From: Mobilitalea sp.
GTDB lineage: Bacteria; Bacillota_A; Clostridia; Lachnospirales; Lachnospiraceae
DNA: 27,342 nucleotides
Direction of reading: 5' to 3'
Assembly (NCBI GenBank): GCA_029974875.1
Contig: JARKQP010000371.1
Span: forward strand, 1 to 27,342
How positions within the stretch are numbered: position 1 is the stretch's first letter; each line of letters opens with the position of its first letter. A program made the position numbers and the translations under genes. This document shows positions 1 to 7,299 of this stretch, one piece after another. The notes beneath the pieces were generated by a model, which saw nothing but the letters and a program-made list of their open reading frames with translations, was not told the DNA's origin and ran no database searches.

Positions 1-141
1 GATGATATGACCGCCGACCCAAAGAGCATTCTCGGTATCATGGCACTGGGCGCAGCAAAGGGTGACGTTGTAAAGGTCGAAGTAGAAGGCGAAGATGAGG
101 AAGAGGTGTTCGCAAGTATCAAGGTTTTTTTTGAAGGATAA
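1..141 (+). CDS. HPr family phosphocarrier protein, C-terminal part
   Basis: The window opens inside this gene, so only the last 46 codons and a TAA stop are visible. The fragment contains P-K-S-I-L-G-I-M-A-L-G-A followed by an acidic GEDEEE stretch. That matches the second half of HPr: the serine of KSI corresponds to the regulatory Ser46, and the rest to the following helix, strand and C-terminal helix. HPr carries phosphate from Enzyme I to PTS sugar permeases in the cytoplasm, and in Firmicutes its Ser46-phosphorylated form serves catabolite control. The catalytic His15 half lies outside the window, so activity cannot be judged. The gene is followed by a 101-bp hairpin element that could end its transcript. 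It could also be an HPr-like paralogue (Crh type), which the missing N-terminus would decide. Confidence 0.8.
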   Translation, partial: DDMTADPKSILGIMALGAAKGDVVKVEVEGEDEEEVFASIKVFFEG

Positions 142-180
142 TCCTTCTTTAAGCATAAACCTTAATTGTTTCCCATAGGC

Positions 181-281
181 AGAGGCTGACGCAAAATGCA
201 AAAAATTCTACAAGATAGGGTTCCTGGCCGCTTGGCCAGCATCAATATTTTGTATGAAAAATTCATTTTGCGACAGCCTCT
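181..281. repeat. 101-bp inverted-repeat element (MITE-like or large bidirectional hairpin)
   Basis: The ends AGAGGCTGACGCAAAATG and CATTTTGCGACAGCCTCT are inverted repeats differing only at one central base. Inside them the arms stay partly complementary (TACAA/TTGTA) down to a central CTGGCC-GCTT-GGCCAG hairpin, so the whole element can fold into one stem. There is no plausible internal coding sequence. It sits between the converging ends of the HPr gene and the LCP gene and may terminate both. The end sequence resembles termini I associate with some insertion sequences, but no target-site duplication is obvious. Confidence 0.6.
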
Positions 282-343
282 TTATAAAATTTTACGAAAA
301 CAGGTAATTAAAATCATGGAGTTTTTCCAAGGCATCCGGCAAA

Positions 344-1432
344 CTACTCCCCATAGATCCTTCGCTTTAATTCCTCCGTGTTCTCGTTAAAATCTATTCC
401 AATCACATCCATCTTATGGATCTTAAGCAGGGAATAGGAGCCCTCCACGGGGACACTCCAGGGTTCAATGTCATAATTTTTATAGACAGGGAGGGCAAAC
501 AGCAGGGATATCATCTTGCTCTCCGGTATGCTCGTGGTTATCTGTGGCAGGACTTCATCAAGCAAGGCTTTAATTTCTATCAGCGAGGATTCTTTTACTT
601 TTTCAAATATCTTCTGCAGCACAATGCGCTGACGGTTCGTCCTCGCGAAGTCAGTACCGATATAACGGTTACGGACATAGCCTAAGGTCTGCTTCCCATT
701 CAGGACATAATTACCCGGCTCTGCCAGCAGCCCGTCACCCTCTGCCATACCGTTCAAATAATTCATTTCCTTTATATACTCATTTATAATCGGTATTTCC
801 TCCTCCGATATGTCCAGGTCGATTCCTCCGATGGCATCTACCGCATCGATGAAGGCATAAAAATCAATAGCCACATAACTGTCAATGTCCACCTTAAAGT
901 TATCTTCTATTGTCCGGATCAAAAGCTCCTCCCCTCCATAGGCATAAGCCGCATTTAGCCGGTTACTTCCGTGATCCGGTATCTCCAAATAGATATCCCG
1001 TAAAAAGGAGGTCATGACAACCTGCTTCTTATCCTTGTTGATTGATATAAGAATCATGGTATCCGAACGGCCTGCTTCCGAGGCTTTTCTTGAATCACCC
1101 CCGATCACAAGGACATTATAAACCCCCTTATCCTTTGCATATTCTAAATTGTTTTCATCCGTATTATTTTCGATGCCCTTTTCCGGCTTGTCCATACCTT
1201 GGTGGGATGAAACCGCCACATCCCCGGACTTCCCTATTTCTGCTTCTCCCTCCTCCAAAAACCCGTCCGGGCCATTATTCCCTGTTCCCGGCACCTGACT
1301 GCCTGCACCCGCCGGAATCAGGTTCATCTTATGGATATAGGTCCGTATCAGGACAATCCCTGAGATGCCGCACACGATAATGACAGCTCCCAGCGTTATC
1401 AAAACATATTTTAAAATCCTGTGTCTTTTCAT
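344..1432 (-). CDS. LytR-CpsA-Psr (LCP) family cell-envelope ligase
   Basis: LCP proteins sit in the membrane with an extracellular catalytic domain and transfer undecaprenyl-linked glycopolymers (teichoic acid, capsule) to peptidoglycan. The protein (362 aa from this start) has a basic N-terminus, one membrane segment at about residues 6-30, a Gly/Glu-rich low-complexity linker, then the LCP domain. Recognisable motifs are LVIGGDSR, GRSDTMILI, SFLRDIYLEIP, then RLNAAYAYGG and the R-N-R-Y plus FARTNRQR region, which supply the arginines and aspartates that bind the pyrophosphate lipid. The frame can be read 10 codons further upstream, but the AGGAGG ribosome binding site lies inside that extension, so the internal ATG is preferred. 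It is transcribed alone toward the 101-bp hairpin. The acceptor and donor polymers cannot be told from sequence. Confidence 0.9.
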   Translation of the reverse strand: MKRHRILKYVLITLGAVIIVCGISGIVLIRTYIHKMNLIPAGAGSQVPGTGNNGPDGFLEEGEAEIGKSGDVAVSSHQGMDKPEKGIENNTDENNLEYAKDKGVYNVLVIGGDSRKASEAGRSDTMILISINKDKKQVVMTSFLRDIYLEIPDHGSNRLNAAYAYGGEELLIRTIEDNFKVDIDSYVAIDFYAFIDAVDAIGGIDLDISEEEIPIINEYIKEMNYLNGMAEGDGLLAEPGNYVLNGKQTLGYVRNRYIGTDFARTNRQRIVLQKIFEKVKESSLIEIKALLDEVLPQITTSIPESKMISLLFALPVYKNYDIEPWSVPVEGSYSLLKIHKMDVIGIDFNENTEELKRRIYGE

Positions 1433-1588
1433 CTGGAATGGATACCTCCTGCAAACGTACATGTCCGAGGATATCTCCTCTTACATCCTAGAATAACAGA
1501 ATACCATTCTTTAGGGAAGCGGTATTTTACATTATTTGTAAACTTTTAATTCAAAGGCCAAAGGGAATTCTCTAATAATATGTACAAA

Positions 1589-1655
1589 AATAGGCCATCC
1601 CCTTCAAGCATTATTCCGATGTCCTCATACAAGAGCCTGATGGTAATGACCTATT
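1589..1655 (-). terminator. Possible terminator downstream of the HPr-like gene
   Basis: Read on the minus strand, AATAGGTCAT and ATGGCCTATT form a 10-bp stem with one G-U pair around a loop of about 47 nt, followed directly by TTTTTG. It lies past the 16-bp tandem array behind the HPr-like gene. The long loop makes it only a moderate candidate. The rest of the gap from 1433 to 1660 holds the LCP promoter region, in which I see no convincing promoter boxes. Confidence 0.4.
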
Positions 1656-1661
1656 CGCATT

Positions 1662-1797
1662 AAATTATTTCTGTACTAAATTACTTCTGTACGAAATTAC
1701 TTCTGCACTAAATTACTTCTGCACTAAATTACTTCTGCATTAAATTACTTCTGCATTAAATTACTTCTGCGTTAAATTACTTCTGCGTTAAATTATT
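1662..1797. repeat. 16-bp tandem repeat, eight copies plus a partial ninth
   Basis: The unit is AAATTACTTCTGYRYT. Full copies start at 1662, 1678, 1694, 1710, 1726, 1742, 1758 and 1774, with a decayed ninth from 1790 running into the stop codon of the HPr-like gene. Neighbouring copies come in identical pairs (CACT, CACT, CATT, CATT, CGTT, CGTT endings), which suggests stepwise duplication. Each unit carries a stop codon in the sense of the upstream gene, so the array is non-coding. Confidence 0.95.
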
Positions 1798-2034
1798 CTA
1801 TTCTCCGTTATACATGAAGGCGATGAGGCGGTTAATATCCTCCGGCTCATAAGCAACAATTTCAAGCTCCCCGATCTTGCCGTCAGAGAATACATTTGCC
1901 AAAGCAACGTATTGGGACAGCTTGGATTTCAGGTTTAACCTGTCTCCTTCTGTGGTTACCAGCTCAACCTTGCCTGAGCATGCGTCTATTACCTGGAAAA
2001 ATGCATTTACATTAGTGATATTCATTACTTTCAT
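1798..2034 (-). CDS. Small HPr-fold-like protein lacking the catalytic histidine loop
   Basis: This is a 78-aa cytoplasmic protein. Its core reads G-K-V-E-L-V-T-T-E-G-D-R-L-N-L-K-S-K-L-S, then a helix, then ELEIVAYEPEDINRL. The order and spacing follow HPr (strand, KS at the Ser46 position, then the GxDE-type C-terminal helix). The N-terminal stretch where HPr has the GLHARPA loop with His15 is shortened to a few residues and has no histidine, so it should not act as a PTS phosphocarrier. The frame opens upstream at a TTG, but GAAAGGAG lies inside that extension, so the ATG giving MKVMNI is chosen. Similar small proteins in related genomes are usually left without function. The HPr relationship is my own alignment by eye, and a regulatory role is inference. 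Confidence 0.75.
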   Translation of the reverse strand: MKVMNITNVNAFFQVIDACSGKVELVTTEGDRLNLKSKLSQYVALANVFSDGKIGELEIVAYEPEDINRLIAFMYNGE

Positions 2035-2241
2035 AGTACTTAAGTCTCCTTTCAATTGTGGGAAGGAGAGAAAACTCTCCCGTCCGCATTGTAATATTTT
2101 GTTGTTCCATGCTTTATTTTAATTTCCAATTCCAAACCTCAGAACCGGATATTATCTTAACATAATATTGACCGGCTTCTACTTTTATGTTATTTTAATC
2201 CAGCCGATTTGTCAACCCATAAGTGAGGGAAAACTTAAAAG

Positions 2242-2309
2242 CATTAAAAGCCACAGCTTAAAACGTTAAAAGCCATAGCTTAAAAGCTTAAAACTTAAAG
2301 TGCTTAAAA
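2242..2309. repeat. 22-bp degenerate tandem repeat, three copies
   Basis: Two close copies of CRTTAAAAGCCAYAGCTTAAAA (2242-2263 and 2264-2285) are followed by a diverged third of about 24 bp (2286-2309). The array ends at the base before the stop codon of the HAD phosphatase gene on the minus strand, so it forms the start of that gene's 3' untranslated region. Confidence 0.8.
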
Positions 2310-2969
2310 TCAGCACCCTAACAGCTTCACAACATCCTCTACCCTCTCTGCAATATAATCAGCCCCATATTCCCCAAGCTCAGCCCGGCTACCATATCCA
2401 TACAGAACCCCCATGGAATCAAGCCCGGCTTTCTTTGCCCCAAGGATGTCATGCATCCTGTCTCCTATCATAAGACATCCTGAGGTATCACTGATCCCCA
2501 TCCCACTCAGGGCATACCGGATTACCTCCACCTTATGGAGCCTGTCACCGCTCAGCTCACTTCCGGCTATGAAGTCAAAATATCCCAGTAATCCGAAATG
2601 CTCCAGTATCTTCCTTGCAAATACCTCCGGCTTCGAGGTTGCCAGGATAAGGACTTTTCCACAGGACTTCAAGGTTTCCAGCATTTTATCCACACCTTCG
2701 TACATATAATTCTCATAAAGCCCGGTTTCCTTATAATATTCACGGTACTTTTTTACGCAAAGCCCGGCCTTTTCCTCATCCAAACCATAATGTTCCTGAA
2801 AGGACTCTATCAGAGGCGGCCCGATGAATTTATCCACCAGCTCCGGCTTCTTCTCCTCTATCCCATAGTAATCCAGTGCATGACTGATGGCCTTTGCCGT
2901 ACCCAGCTTTGGATCCGTTAAGGTCCCGTCCAGATCAAACAGCAGATACTGATAATTCCGTGTTTTCAT
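2310..2969 (-). CDS. HAD-superfamily hydrolase, phosphoglycolate phosphatase-like
   Basis: A 219-aa cytoplasmic phosphatase of the Gph/PpaX type. Motif I is FDLDGT at residues 11-16, with the nucleophilic Asp and the acid/base Asp two residues later. Motif II is LATSK near residue 112, whose Ser/Thr binds phosphate. The conserved motif IV is MIGDRMHDILGAKKAG, with the Mg2+-binding aspartates. An alpha-helical cap lies between motifs I and II (residues about 18-85), as in subfamily I. Length is normal for the family. The start has AAAGGCGCAGG upstream. It is transcribed alone, divergent from corA. Family members act on phosphoglycolate, pyrophosphate or nucleoside monophosphates, and the sequence alone does not say which. 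Confidence 0.88.
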   Translation of the reverse strand: MKTRNYQYLLFDLDGTLTDPKLGTAKAISHALDYYGIEEKKPELVDKFIGPPLIESFQEHYGLDEEKAGLCVKKYREYYKETGLYENYMYEGVDKMLETLKSCGKVLILATSKPEVFARKILEHFGLLGYFDFIAGSELSGDRLHKVEVIRYALSGMGISDTSGCLMIGDRMHDILGAKKAGLDSMGVLYGYGSRAELGEYGADYIAERVEDVVKLLGC

Positions 2970-3088
2970 ATTGATACCTGCGCCTTTCTATATTTTAATG
3001 TTTTTAATATTTTAATATTTTTTGTTTTTTCAATATCGGATGATTATTCAATGTACGATAACCTTTTTCATCTTTATTTTAATCCAGA

Positions 3089-3117
3089 TTGACAAAGATT
3101 TCAATTTGCATTATATT
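3089..3117 (+). promoter_or_regulatory. Promoter of corA
   Basis: TTGACA at 3089-3094, a 17-bp spacer and TATATT at 3112-3117 form a near-consensus housekeeping promoter. The implied transcript starts about 135 nt before the corA start codon, leaving a long leader. Confidence 0.7.
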
Positions 3118-3141
3118 TTGCATATAATCCAAGCTCCTTAC

Positions 3142-3227
3142 AGCAGGGAAAATAGCGGTTGGCAAATTCAACACCTTATCAACGGTCTGAAGTTTTTACT
3201 AATTTTACTGTTTTACAACCGGCTGCT
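3142..3227 (+). promoter_or_regulatory. Structured 5' leader of corA
   Basis: Within the leader, AGCAG (3142-3146) pairs with CTGCT (3223-3227), and CGGTTG (3156-3161) pairs with CAACCG (3216-3221), giving stacked helices with an asymmetric internal loop. The GTTG of the second helix can also pair with a nearer CAAC around 3168, so two alternative folds exist. The structure ends about 20 nt before the AAAGGGGAC ribosome binding site. It does not look like the M-box class that I know. Confidence 0.4.
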
Positions 3228-3259
3228 TAAAAGAAAACGGGGGAAAGGGGACATATCAT

Positions 3260-4195
3260 ATGTTCTATCAGATATCCAACGAAGTTAAAAAGATCCACCT
3301 GAATAATATAAATCCTGACTCTATTACCGTCGGCATCATTTCCTTGGAGGAACTGGAGAAATGCTACAGACGGTTCGGCTTCTCCTATCTCACCGTAGAA
3401 GAATGTAAAAACGATGCCCAACACCTCCACGGCGCCCTTGCCCCTTACCACGACTATCTGTTTGGGGTAATCGTCGGGATAAATCCCGGCCAGATCATTA
3501 AAGTCCAGGACCGCATCGGTCTTTATATGAAGCAGAACCTTTTATTGATTGTCGTGATCGAGGATAAGGATGACAGCACCCGGCTCAAACTCCTCGACCT
3601 GCTAGATAACTTAAAGCTTGATAATATCTCCCAGGAGCGGCTTATCTTTGGGTTTTTAGAACGGTTCATCAATAAGGATTACAGCCTTCTCGTGGGCATT
3701 GAGGATGAAATTAGTGAACACGAGGATAGGATCATCGACCACAGGCTGGATAATAACTTTAACCATCAGATAACAGCCATCCGCAAGAAGCTGCTCCTGC
3801 TGGATAACTATTACCAGCAATTTATTGCCATGGGGGAAGAGCTGGAGGAGAATTCTATCGACCTCTTTAAGGAAGAAAACCTCCATTACTTCCGGATTCT
3901 CGTAGGCCGGGCGACACGCCTATGTGATAGCGTAAGGATGCTGCAGGAATATAGTATCCATGTGAGGGAATCCTACCATGCACAGCTGGATAACGACATG
4001 AACCGCATCATGAAGACCTTTACGGTGGTTACTACAGTTTTCCTGCCACTAACCTTAATCGTAGGCTGGTACGGAATGAATTTTACCTCCATGCCGGAAT
4101 TAACCTGGCGCTACGGATATCTCTATGTAACTATTATCAGTATCCTGATTGCCGTCCTCTGCTTTATCTACTTTAAGAAGAAGAAATTCATGTAG
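3260..4195 (+). CDS. corA: CorA family divalent cation (Mg2+) transporter
   Basis: CorA forms a homopentameric membrane channel that takes up Mg2+ (sometimes Co2+ or Ni2+) and is gated by cytoplasmic Mg2+. The 311-aa protein has a long N-terminal cytoplasmic domain rich in charged helices, followed by two C-terminal membrane segments at about 253-273 and 284-304. The signature YGMNF (GMN at 272-274) is followed by the loop TSMPELTW with the external MPEL ring, and the C-terminus is a basic KKKKF tail, all as expected for the family. The start follows AAAGGGGAC at a 7-nt spacing. It is monocistronic and divergent from the HAD gene, with its own promoter and a 135-nt leader. Ion preference cannot be proven; CorA is more likely than the zinc exporter ZntB. 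Confidence 0.92.
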   Translation: MFYQISNEVKKIHLNNINPDSITVGIISLEELEKCYRRFGFSYLTVEECKNDAQHLHGALAPYHDYLFGVIVGINPGQIIKVQDRIGLYMKQNLLLIVVIEDKDDSTRLKLLDLLDNLKLDNISQERLIFGFLERFINKDYSLLVGIEDEISEHEDRIIDHRLDNNFNHQITAIRKKLLLLDNYYQQFIAMGEELEENSIDLFKEENLHYFRILVGRATRLCDSVRMLQEYSIHVRESYHAQLDNDMNRIMKTFTVVTTVFLPLTLIVGWYGMNFTSMPELTWRYGYLYVTIISILIAVLCFIYFKKKKFM

Positions 4196-4511
4196 CTTTT
4201 CCGGACAGTTAAGAGAACCTATCAGGCACTTGATTTATTGCCGGGCTGAGCGGCTCTACAAAGATGGAGCGGCAAAAGACGGAGCGGATATCAGCTAACC
4301 TTATGCGCTAGCTTCCTACCCGCTCCATTATATTTCGGATATTGCAGTTACCAGGAACCCCCGTCAGAGCTCCTCCCTGTACCTATTATTAATGCTGTTC
4401 TTAAGCTTACTCTTGATTTTACTTTTAATTTTATTCTTGATTTATTCCCGGTTTCATCCTTGATCTTATTCTAATCCTTATCAAGCACTCTTAACCACTT
4501 AACTCCGCGGG
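4196..4511. other. 316-bp gap between converging corA and phosphoribosyltransferase-like genes
   Basis: The left part holds a hairpin listed separately at 4281-4326. The right part, about 4385-4500, is pyrimidine-rich on the plus strand and contains loose repeats of TCTTGATTTTAC/TTGATYTTATTC about 12 and 24 bp apart, like a decayed version of the tandem arrays found behind other genes here. No gene or promoter is evident. Confidence 0.5.
4281..4326 (+). terminator. Candidate corA terminator hairpin
   Basis: GGAGCGG (4281-4287) pairs with CCGCTCC (4320-4326), and inside it AGCTA pairs with TAGCT. The downstream sequence ATTATATTT is only weakly U-rich, so termination strength is uncertain. 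Confidence 0.4.
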
Positions 4512-5153
4512 TTACATTTTTGTATACCCATAACCATTTACAATAGCCTCCAGCTTCCTGTTTTCCTGGCACATCGGGCATTCCCCTACGTGATAGCTCT
4601 CATAATCGGGAAGATCCTTTGATTTAAAAATGGAATAAACCGGAACATCATCCACCTTATTCACCGCGCTAAATATTGCGCTGATTCCTTGGATCCTGCC
4701 CCCATAATACTTGATGCATTCAATGCTTTTCCGGAGTGTATCACCGGTTGTAGCCGAGCCTACCAACAAAAGAATGTGTTTTCCGAAAATCGCAGACTGG
4801 TTATTCTCCCGGAATACCATCTGCCCATTCGTATTATAGACGGGGCTTACAACATAAATCGTCTGATGGGCATTCATCGACATAATACCTGCATTGCTCA
4901 GCTCCTGAGCCAGATATGCCCCGATAATCTCGCACCCATCCAGGCATACTATGGTATCCACGACTGTGCTGGTAACATATTGCTTGCTAATTACTTTTGC
5001 CGCTTCGATGGCTTCGCTTTGTCTGGTCTTCATTGTAGTGAGGTCAATATATAGATTGATGTGGGAGTTACTGGTAGCAAAATGACCTGGAATGACCTTT
5101 AAAGCTAATTTCTTGTTCATAGGTGCATAAATCTTAATTGCTCTACTTTCCAT
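4512..5153 (-). CDS. Orotate phosphoribosyltransferase-like protein with altered PRPP loop and CxxC
   Basis: A 213-aa soluble protein with a type I phosphoribosyltransferase layout. IPGHFATSNSHINLYIDLT at the start resembles the substrate hood of OPRT, and a Rossmann-like core contains IVCLDGCEIIGAYLA. The segment ILLLVGSATTGDTL occupies the PRPP-binding loop. Catalytic members normally have two acidic residues just before the TTG of this loop (VDDxxTTG); here they are Gly-Ser, so ribose binding and catalysis are doubtful. A C-P-M-C pair near residue 193 in the C-terminal tail could bind metal. The ATG follows AAGGGGG at 6-7 nt. The gene has its own promoter and a leader hairpin holding that site. 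It could be a nucleotide sensor or a salvage enzyme; neither is shown. The gene lies directly downstream of fbp but is separately promoted. Confidence 0.7.
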   Translation of the reverse strand: MESRAIKIYAPMNKKLALKVIPGHFATSNSHINLYIDLTTMKTRQSEAIEAAKVISKQYVTSTVVDTIVCLDGCEIIGAYLAQELSNAGIMSMNAHQTIYVVSPVYNTNGQMVFRENNQSAIFGKHILLLVGSATTGDTLRKSIECIKYYGGRIQGISAIFSAVNKVDDVPVYSIFKSKDLPDYESYHVGECPMCQENRKLEAIVNGYGYTKM

Positions 5154-5156
5154 AGA

Positions 5157-5173
5157 ATTACCCCCTTGGTAAT
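5157..5173 (-). promoter_or_regulatory. Hairpin holding the Shine-Dalgarno of the phosphoribosyltransferase-like gene
   Basis: On the minus strand ATTACC-AAGGG-GGTAAT is a perfect 6-bp stem with a 5-nt loop. The AAGGGGG ribosome binding site occupies the loop and the 3' stem, and the ATG follows three bases after the stem. Two more hairpins precede it in the leader: TTATCGGA/TCTGATAA (5214-5242) and a GC-rich one at 5192-5211. Confidence 0.6.
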
Positions 5174-5246
5174 AGTATTATGTGGAACAATGCGCGGTGC
5201 AAAGCAGCGCCCTTTATCAGAAGCAGGAATCCTCTCCGATAACCTA

Positions 5247-5275
5247 ATTATATCTCTATTAGCAAATACAAGCAA
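5247..5275 (-). promoter_or_regulatory. Promoter of the phosphoribosyltransferase-like gene
   Basis: On the minus strand TTGCTT, a 17-bp spacer and a perfect TATAAT. The predicted start near 5240 gives a leader of about 87 nt that contains the three hairpins described at 5157-5242. Confidence 0.55.
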
Positions 5276-5304
5276 GAAAATACTTACATAAGTTGGTTTT
5301 TTAA

Positions 5305-7299
5305 CTATCTTTTTTCCTTAATCAGACCTTTTCGGTAAGCCTCCAGCAGCTTTTCAAGGTCCCTGATCTGAACCTTTAATTCTTCGCCGATATCAGTATC
5401 CCCTACCCTCTTACGGATCACCTCCTGCTCCAGCACGACCGAGGTGGAATGGATGTCTTTTTCCTCTTCGATAGCCTTATGGGTAGATTCAAAGGGTTCA
5501 TGGGATACCAAAAGCAGACCGTAGGAATTATAAATCAAGGTATAGCCTGCAATTCCGGTCTGTGCCTGATATGCCCTTGAAAAACCGCCATCAATTACCA
5601 GCAGCTTTCCATTGGCACGTATGGGGCTCTCTCCTTTTTTAATTTCTACCGGCACATGGCCGTTAATGATATGGGAGGTTCTTGGATCCAGGCCAAACTC
5701 CTGAAAGATCATATTACAGATCCTCTCATCATTTTGCAGCTTAAAGTAAGGATCCCTTTTTTCTAGGTGGGTTTCCTTCTCTTTTATGAAGTAGCGCTCA
5801 AAGGTGGTCATTCTCTCTTTTCCAAAGAGCGGGGAATCCGGCCCGCACCAGAGATACCACATGATATCCATGGCATATTGCTTTGCCTGGGGATTCTTCG
5901 TGTTAAAATACCCTTCCCTTGCCAGGATATCCAGCCGGTCTAAATAGGCTTTTCCGCTATATTCCCTTCCGGCCGCGTCGAGTCCGATCTTCTTAAAGCT
6001 TCCATCAGGATTTAGCGGGATACACCCATGGTACAAAAGGTTGGAATTGTTCTTTAAATACATGCTCCCATTGGAATATAGGAAGCTGATATGCTTTTGC
6101 AGCTTCTCACTGTTTAAGAAGGAGGATTTTAGTTTATCGATCAGCTCCTGCTCCTCCGGGATCAGCTCATAGGGCTGCTCCGGATCAATGGTCGGGAAAT
6201 GCGCATCCTTTAACAGATAACTCTTTCCATCCACCTCCACACTTTTGCTGTCGGGACAGATATTCCCCAGAATAAGCCGGTCCTCCATATGATATTCCGG
6301 GCGGCGGCGGATGATCCTCCCCTCCAGCTTAAGCTGGAGAATTGTAATCGCCTTATGCATCTGGGCAATTAGCTGGATCTCATTGTTGCTGAAGCCCTCC
6401 TTCCCTTCCAGCTTGGGCTGGAAGCATTTACACTCGTCCTTGCCATAATATTTCATGGCAAAGGTGGCCAGGGGAAGCAAATTAATGCCGTACCCATCCT
6501 CCAGGGTCTGTAGATTGGCGTATTTTGTACTCATCCTGAGTACGGTTGCAATACAGGCTTCATTTCCGGAAGCGGCTCCCATCCACAGCATATCGTGGTT
6601 ACCCCATTGGATATCCACGCTATGATAATTCATCAACGTATCCATAACAATATCCGCACCGGGACCACGGTCAAAAATGTCCCCAATGATATGTAGCCTG
6701 TCAATCACCATCCTTTGGATCAATTTCGATATAGCGATAATGAATTCCCTGGCACGGTCAATCCGGATAATGGTCTGGATGATCTCACTATAGTATTCTT
6801 CCTTATCCCGTTCGTCCGCTTCCTCATGCAGAAGCTCCTCAATGATATAGGCAAAATCCTTCGGCAAGGCCTTCCTTACCTTTGATCTCGTATATTTGGA
6901 GGATGCATACCGGCAGATCTCAATTAACCGGTATAGGGTGACCCGGTACCAATCCTCCAGGTTCTGTTCTTTCCTCAGTACTACCTCAAGTTTTTGTTCC
7001 GGGTAATAAATCAGGGTTGCCAGACTCTTGATATCATTTTCCCCCAGGGACTTTCCGAACAGATCTTTGATTTTACGCTTGATGACGCCGGAGGCATTTT
7101 TTAAAACATGATCGAAGGGTTCATTCTCCCCATGGATGTCTGATAAAAAATGCTCCGTACCCTTAGGTAAATTCAAAATCGCCTGGAGATTGATCACTTC
7201 AGTGCAGGCTGCCCCAATCGTAGGATACTGGCTTGACAGAAGCTTAAGATACCTTAGCTCATTTTCCAGCTCCTTGCTTTGAAGTTCTTCTCTCTTCAT
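5305..7299 (-). CDS. fbp: Fructose-1,6-bisphosphatase, class III
   Basis: Hydrolyses fructose 1,6-bisphosphate to fructose 6-phosphate in gluconeogenesis, in the cytoplasm, using Mn2+. The 664-aa length is typical of the class III enzymes of Firmicutes, which carry a calcineurin-like metallophosphoesterase core. Visible metal motifs in order are FLSDIHGE (DIH at 54-56), [27 protein letters not shown] and, near the C-terminus, INGHVPVE, followed by the [10 protein letters not shown] block. A large helical insertion separates the metal motifs. The ATG is preceded by AAAGGAG at 7 nt. The gene is separated from its upstream neighbour by 217 bp containing an elaborate inverted-repeat leader, described separately, that can enclose the ribosome binding site. 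Known regulation of this class includes activation by phosphoenolpyruvate; leader-based control here is inference. Confidence 0.97.
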   Translation of the reverse strand: MKREELQSKELENELRYLKLLSSQYPTIGAACTEVINLQAILNLPKGTEHFLSDIHGENEPFDHVLKNASGVIKRKIKDLFGKSLGENDIKSLATLIYYPEQKLEVVLRKEQNLEDWYRVTLYRLIEICRYASSKYTRSKVRKALPKDFAYIIEELLHEEADERDKEEYYSEIIQTIIRIDRAREFIIAISKLIQRMVIDRLHIIGDIFDRGPGADIVMDTLMNYHSVDIQWGNHDMLWMGAASGNEACIATVLRMSTKYANLQTLEDGYGINLLPLATFAMKYYGKDECKCFQPKLEGKEGFSNNEIQLIAQMHKAITILQLKLEGRIIRRRPEYHMEDRLILGNICPDSKSVEVDGKSYLLKDAHFPTIDPEQPYELIPEEQELIDKLKSSFLNSEKLQKHISFLYSNGSMYLKNNSNLLYHGCIPLNPDGSFKKIGLDAAGREYSGKAYLDRLDILAREGYFNTKNPQAKQYAMDIMWYLWCGPDSPLFGKERMTTFERYFIKEKETHLEKRDPYFKLQNDERICNMIFQEFGLDPRTSHIINGHVPVEIKKGESPIRANGKLLVIDGGFSRAYQAQTGIAGYTLIYNSYGLLLVSHEPFESTHKAIEEEKDIHSTSVVLEQEVIRKRVGDTDIGEELKVQIRDLEKLLEAYRKGLIKEKR

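Noticed and set aside
196..390. 64-codon open frame in the hairpin element
   Set aside because: It is an accidental frame across inverted repeats with no ribosome site and runs into the converging LCP gene.
1662..1797. CRISPR array
   Set aside because: The 16-bp units are directly adjacent with no spacers, and no cas genes are near.
3022..3288. Open frame of 88 codons overlapping the corA leader and start
   Set aside because: It runs through the promoter and structured leader, is AT-rich with unusual composition, and has no ribosome site.
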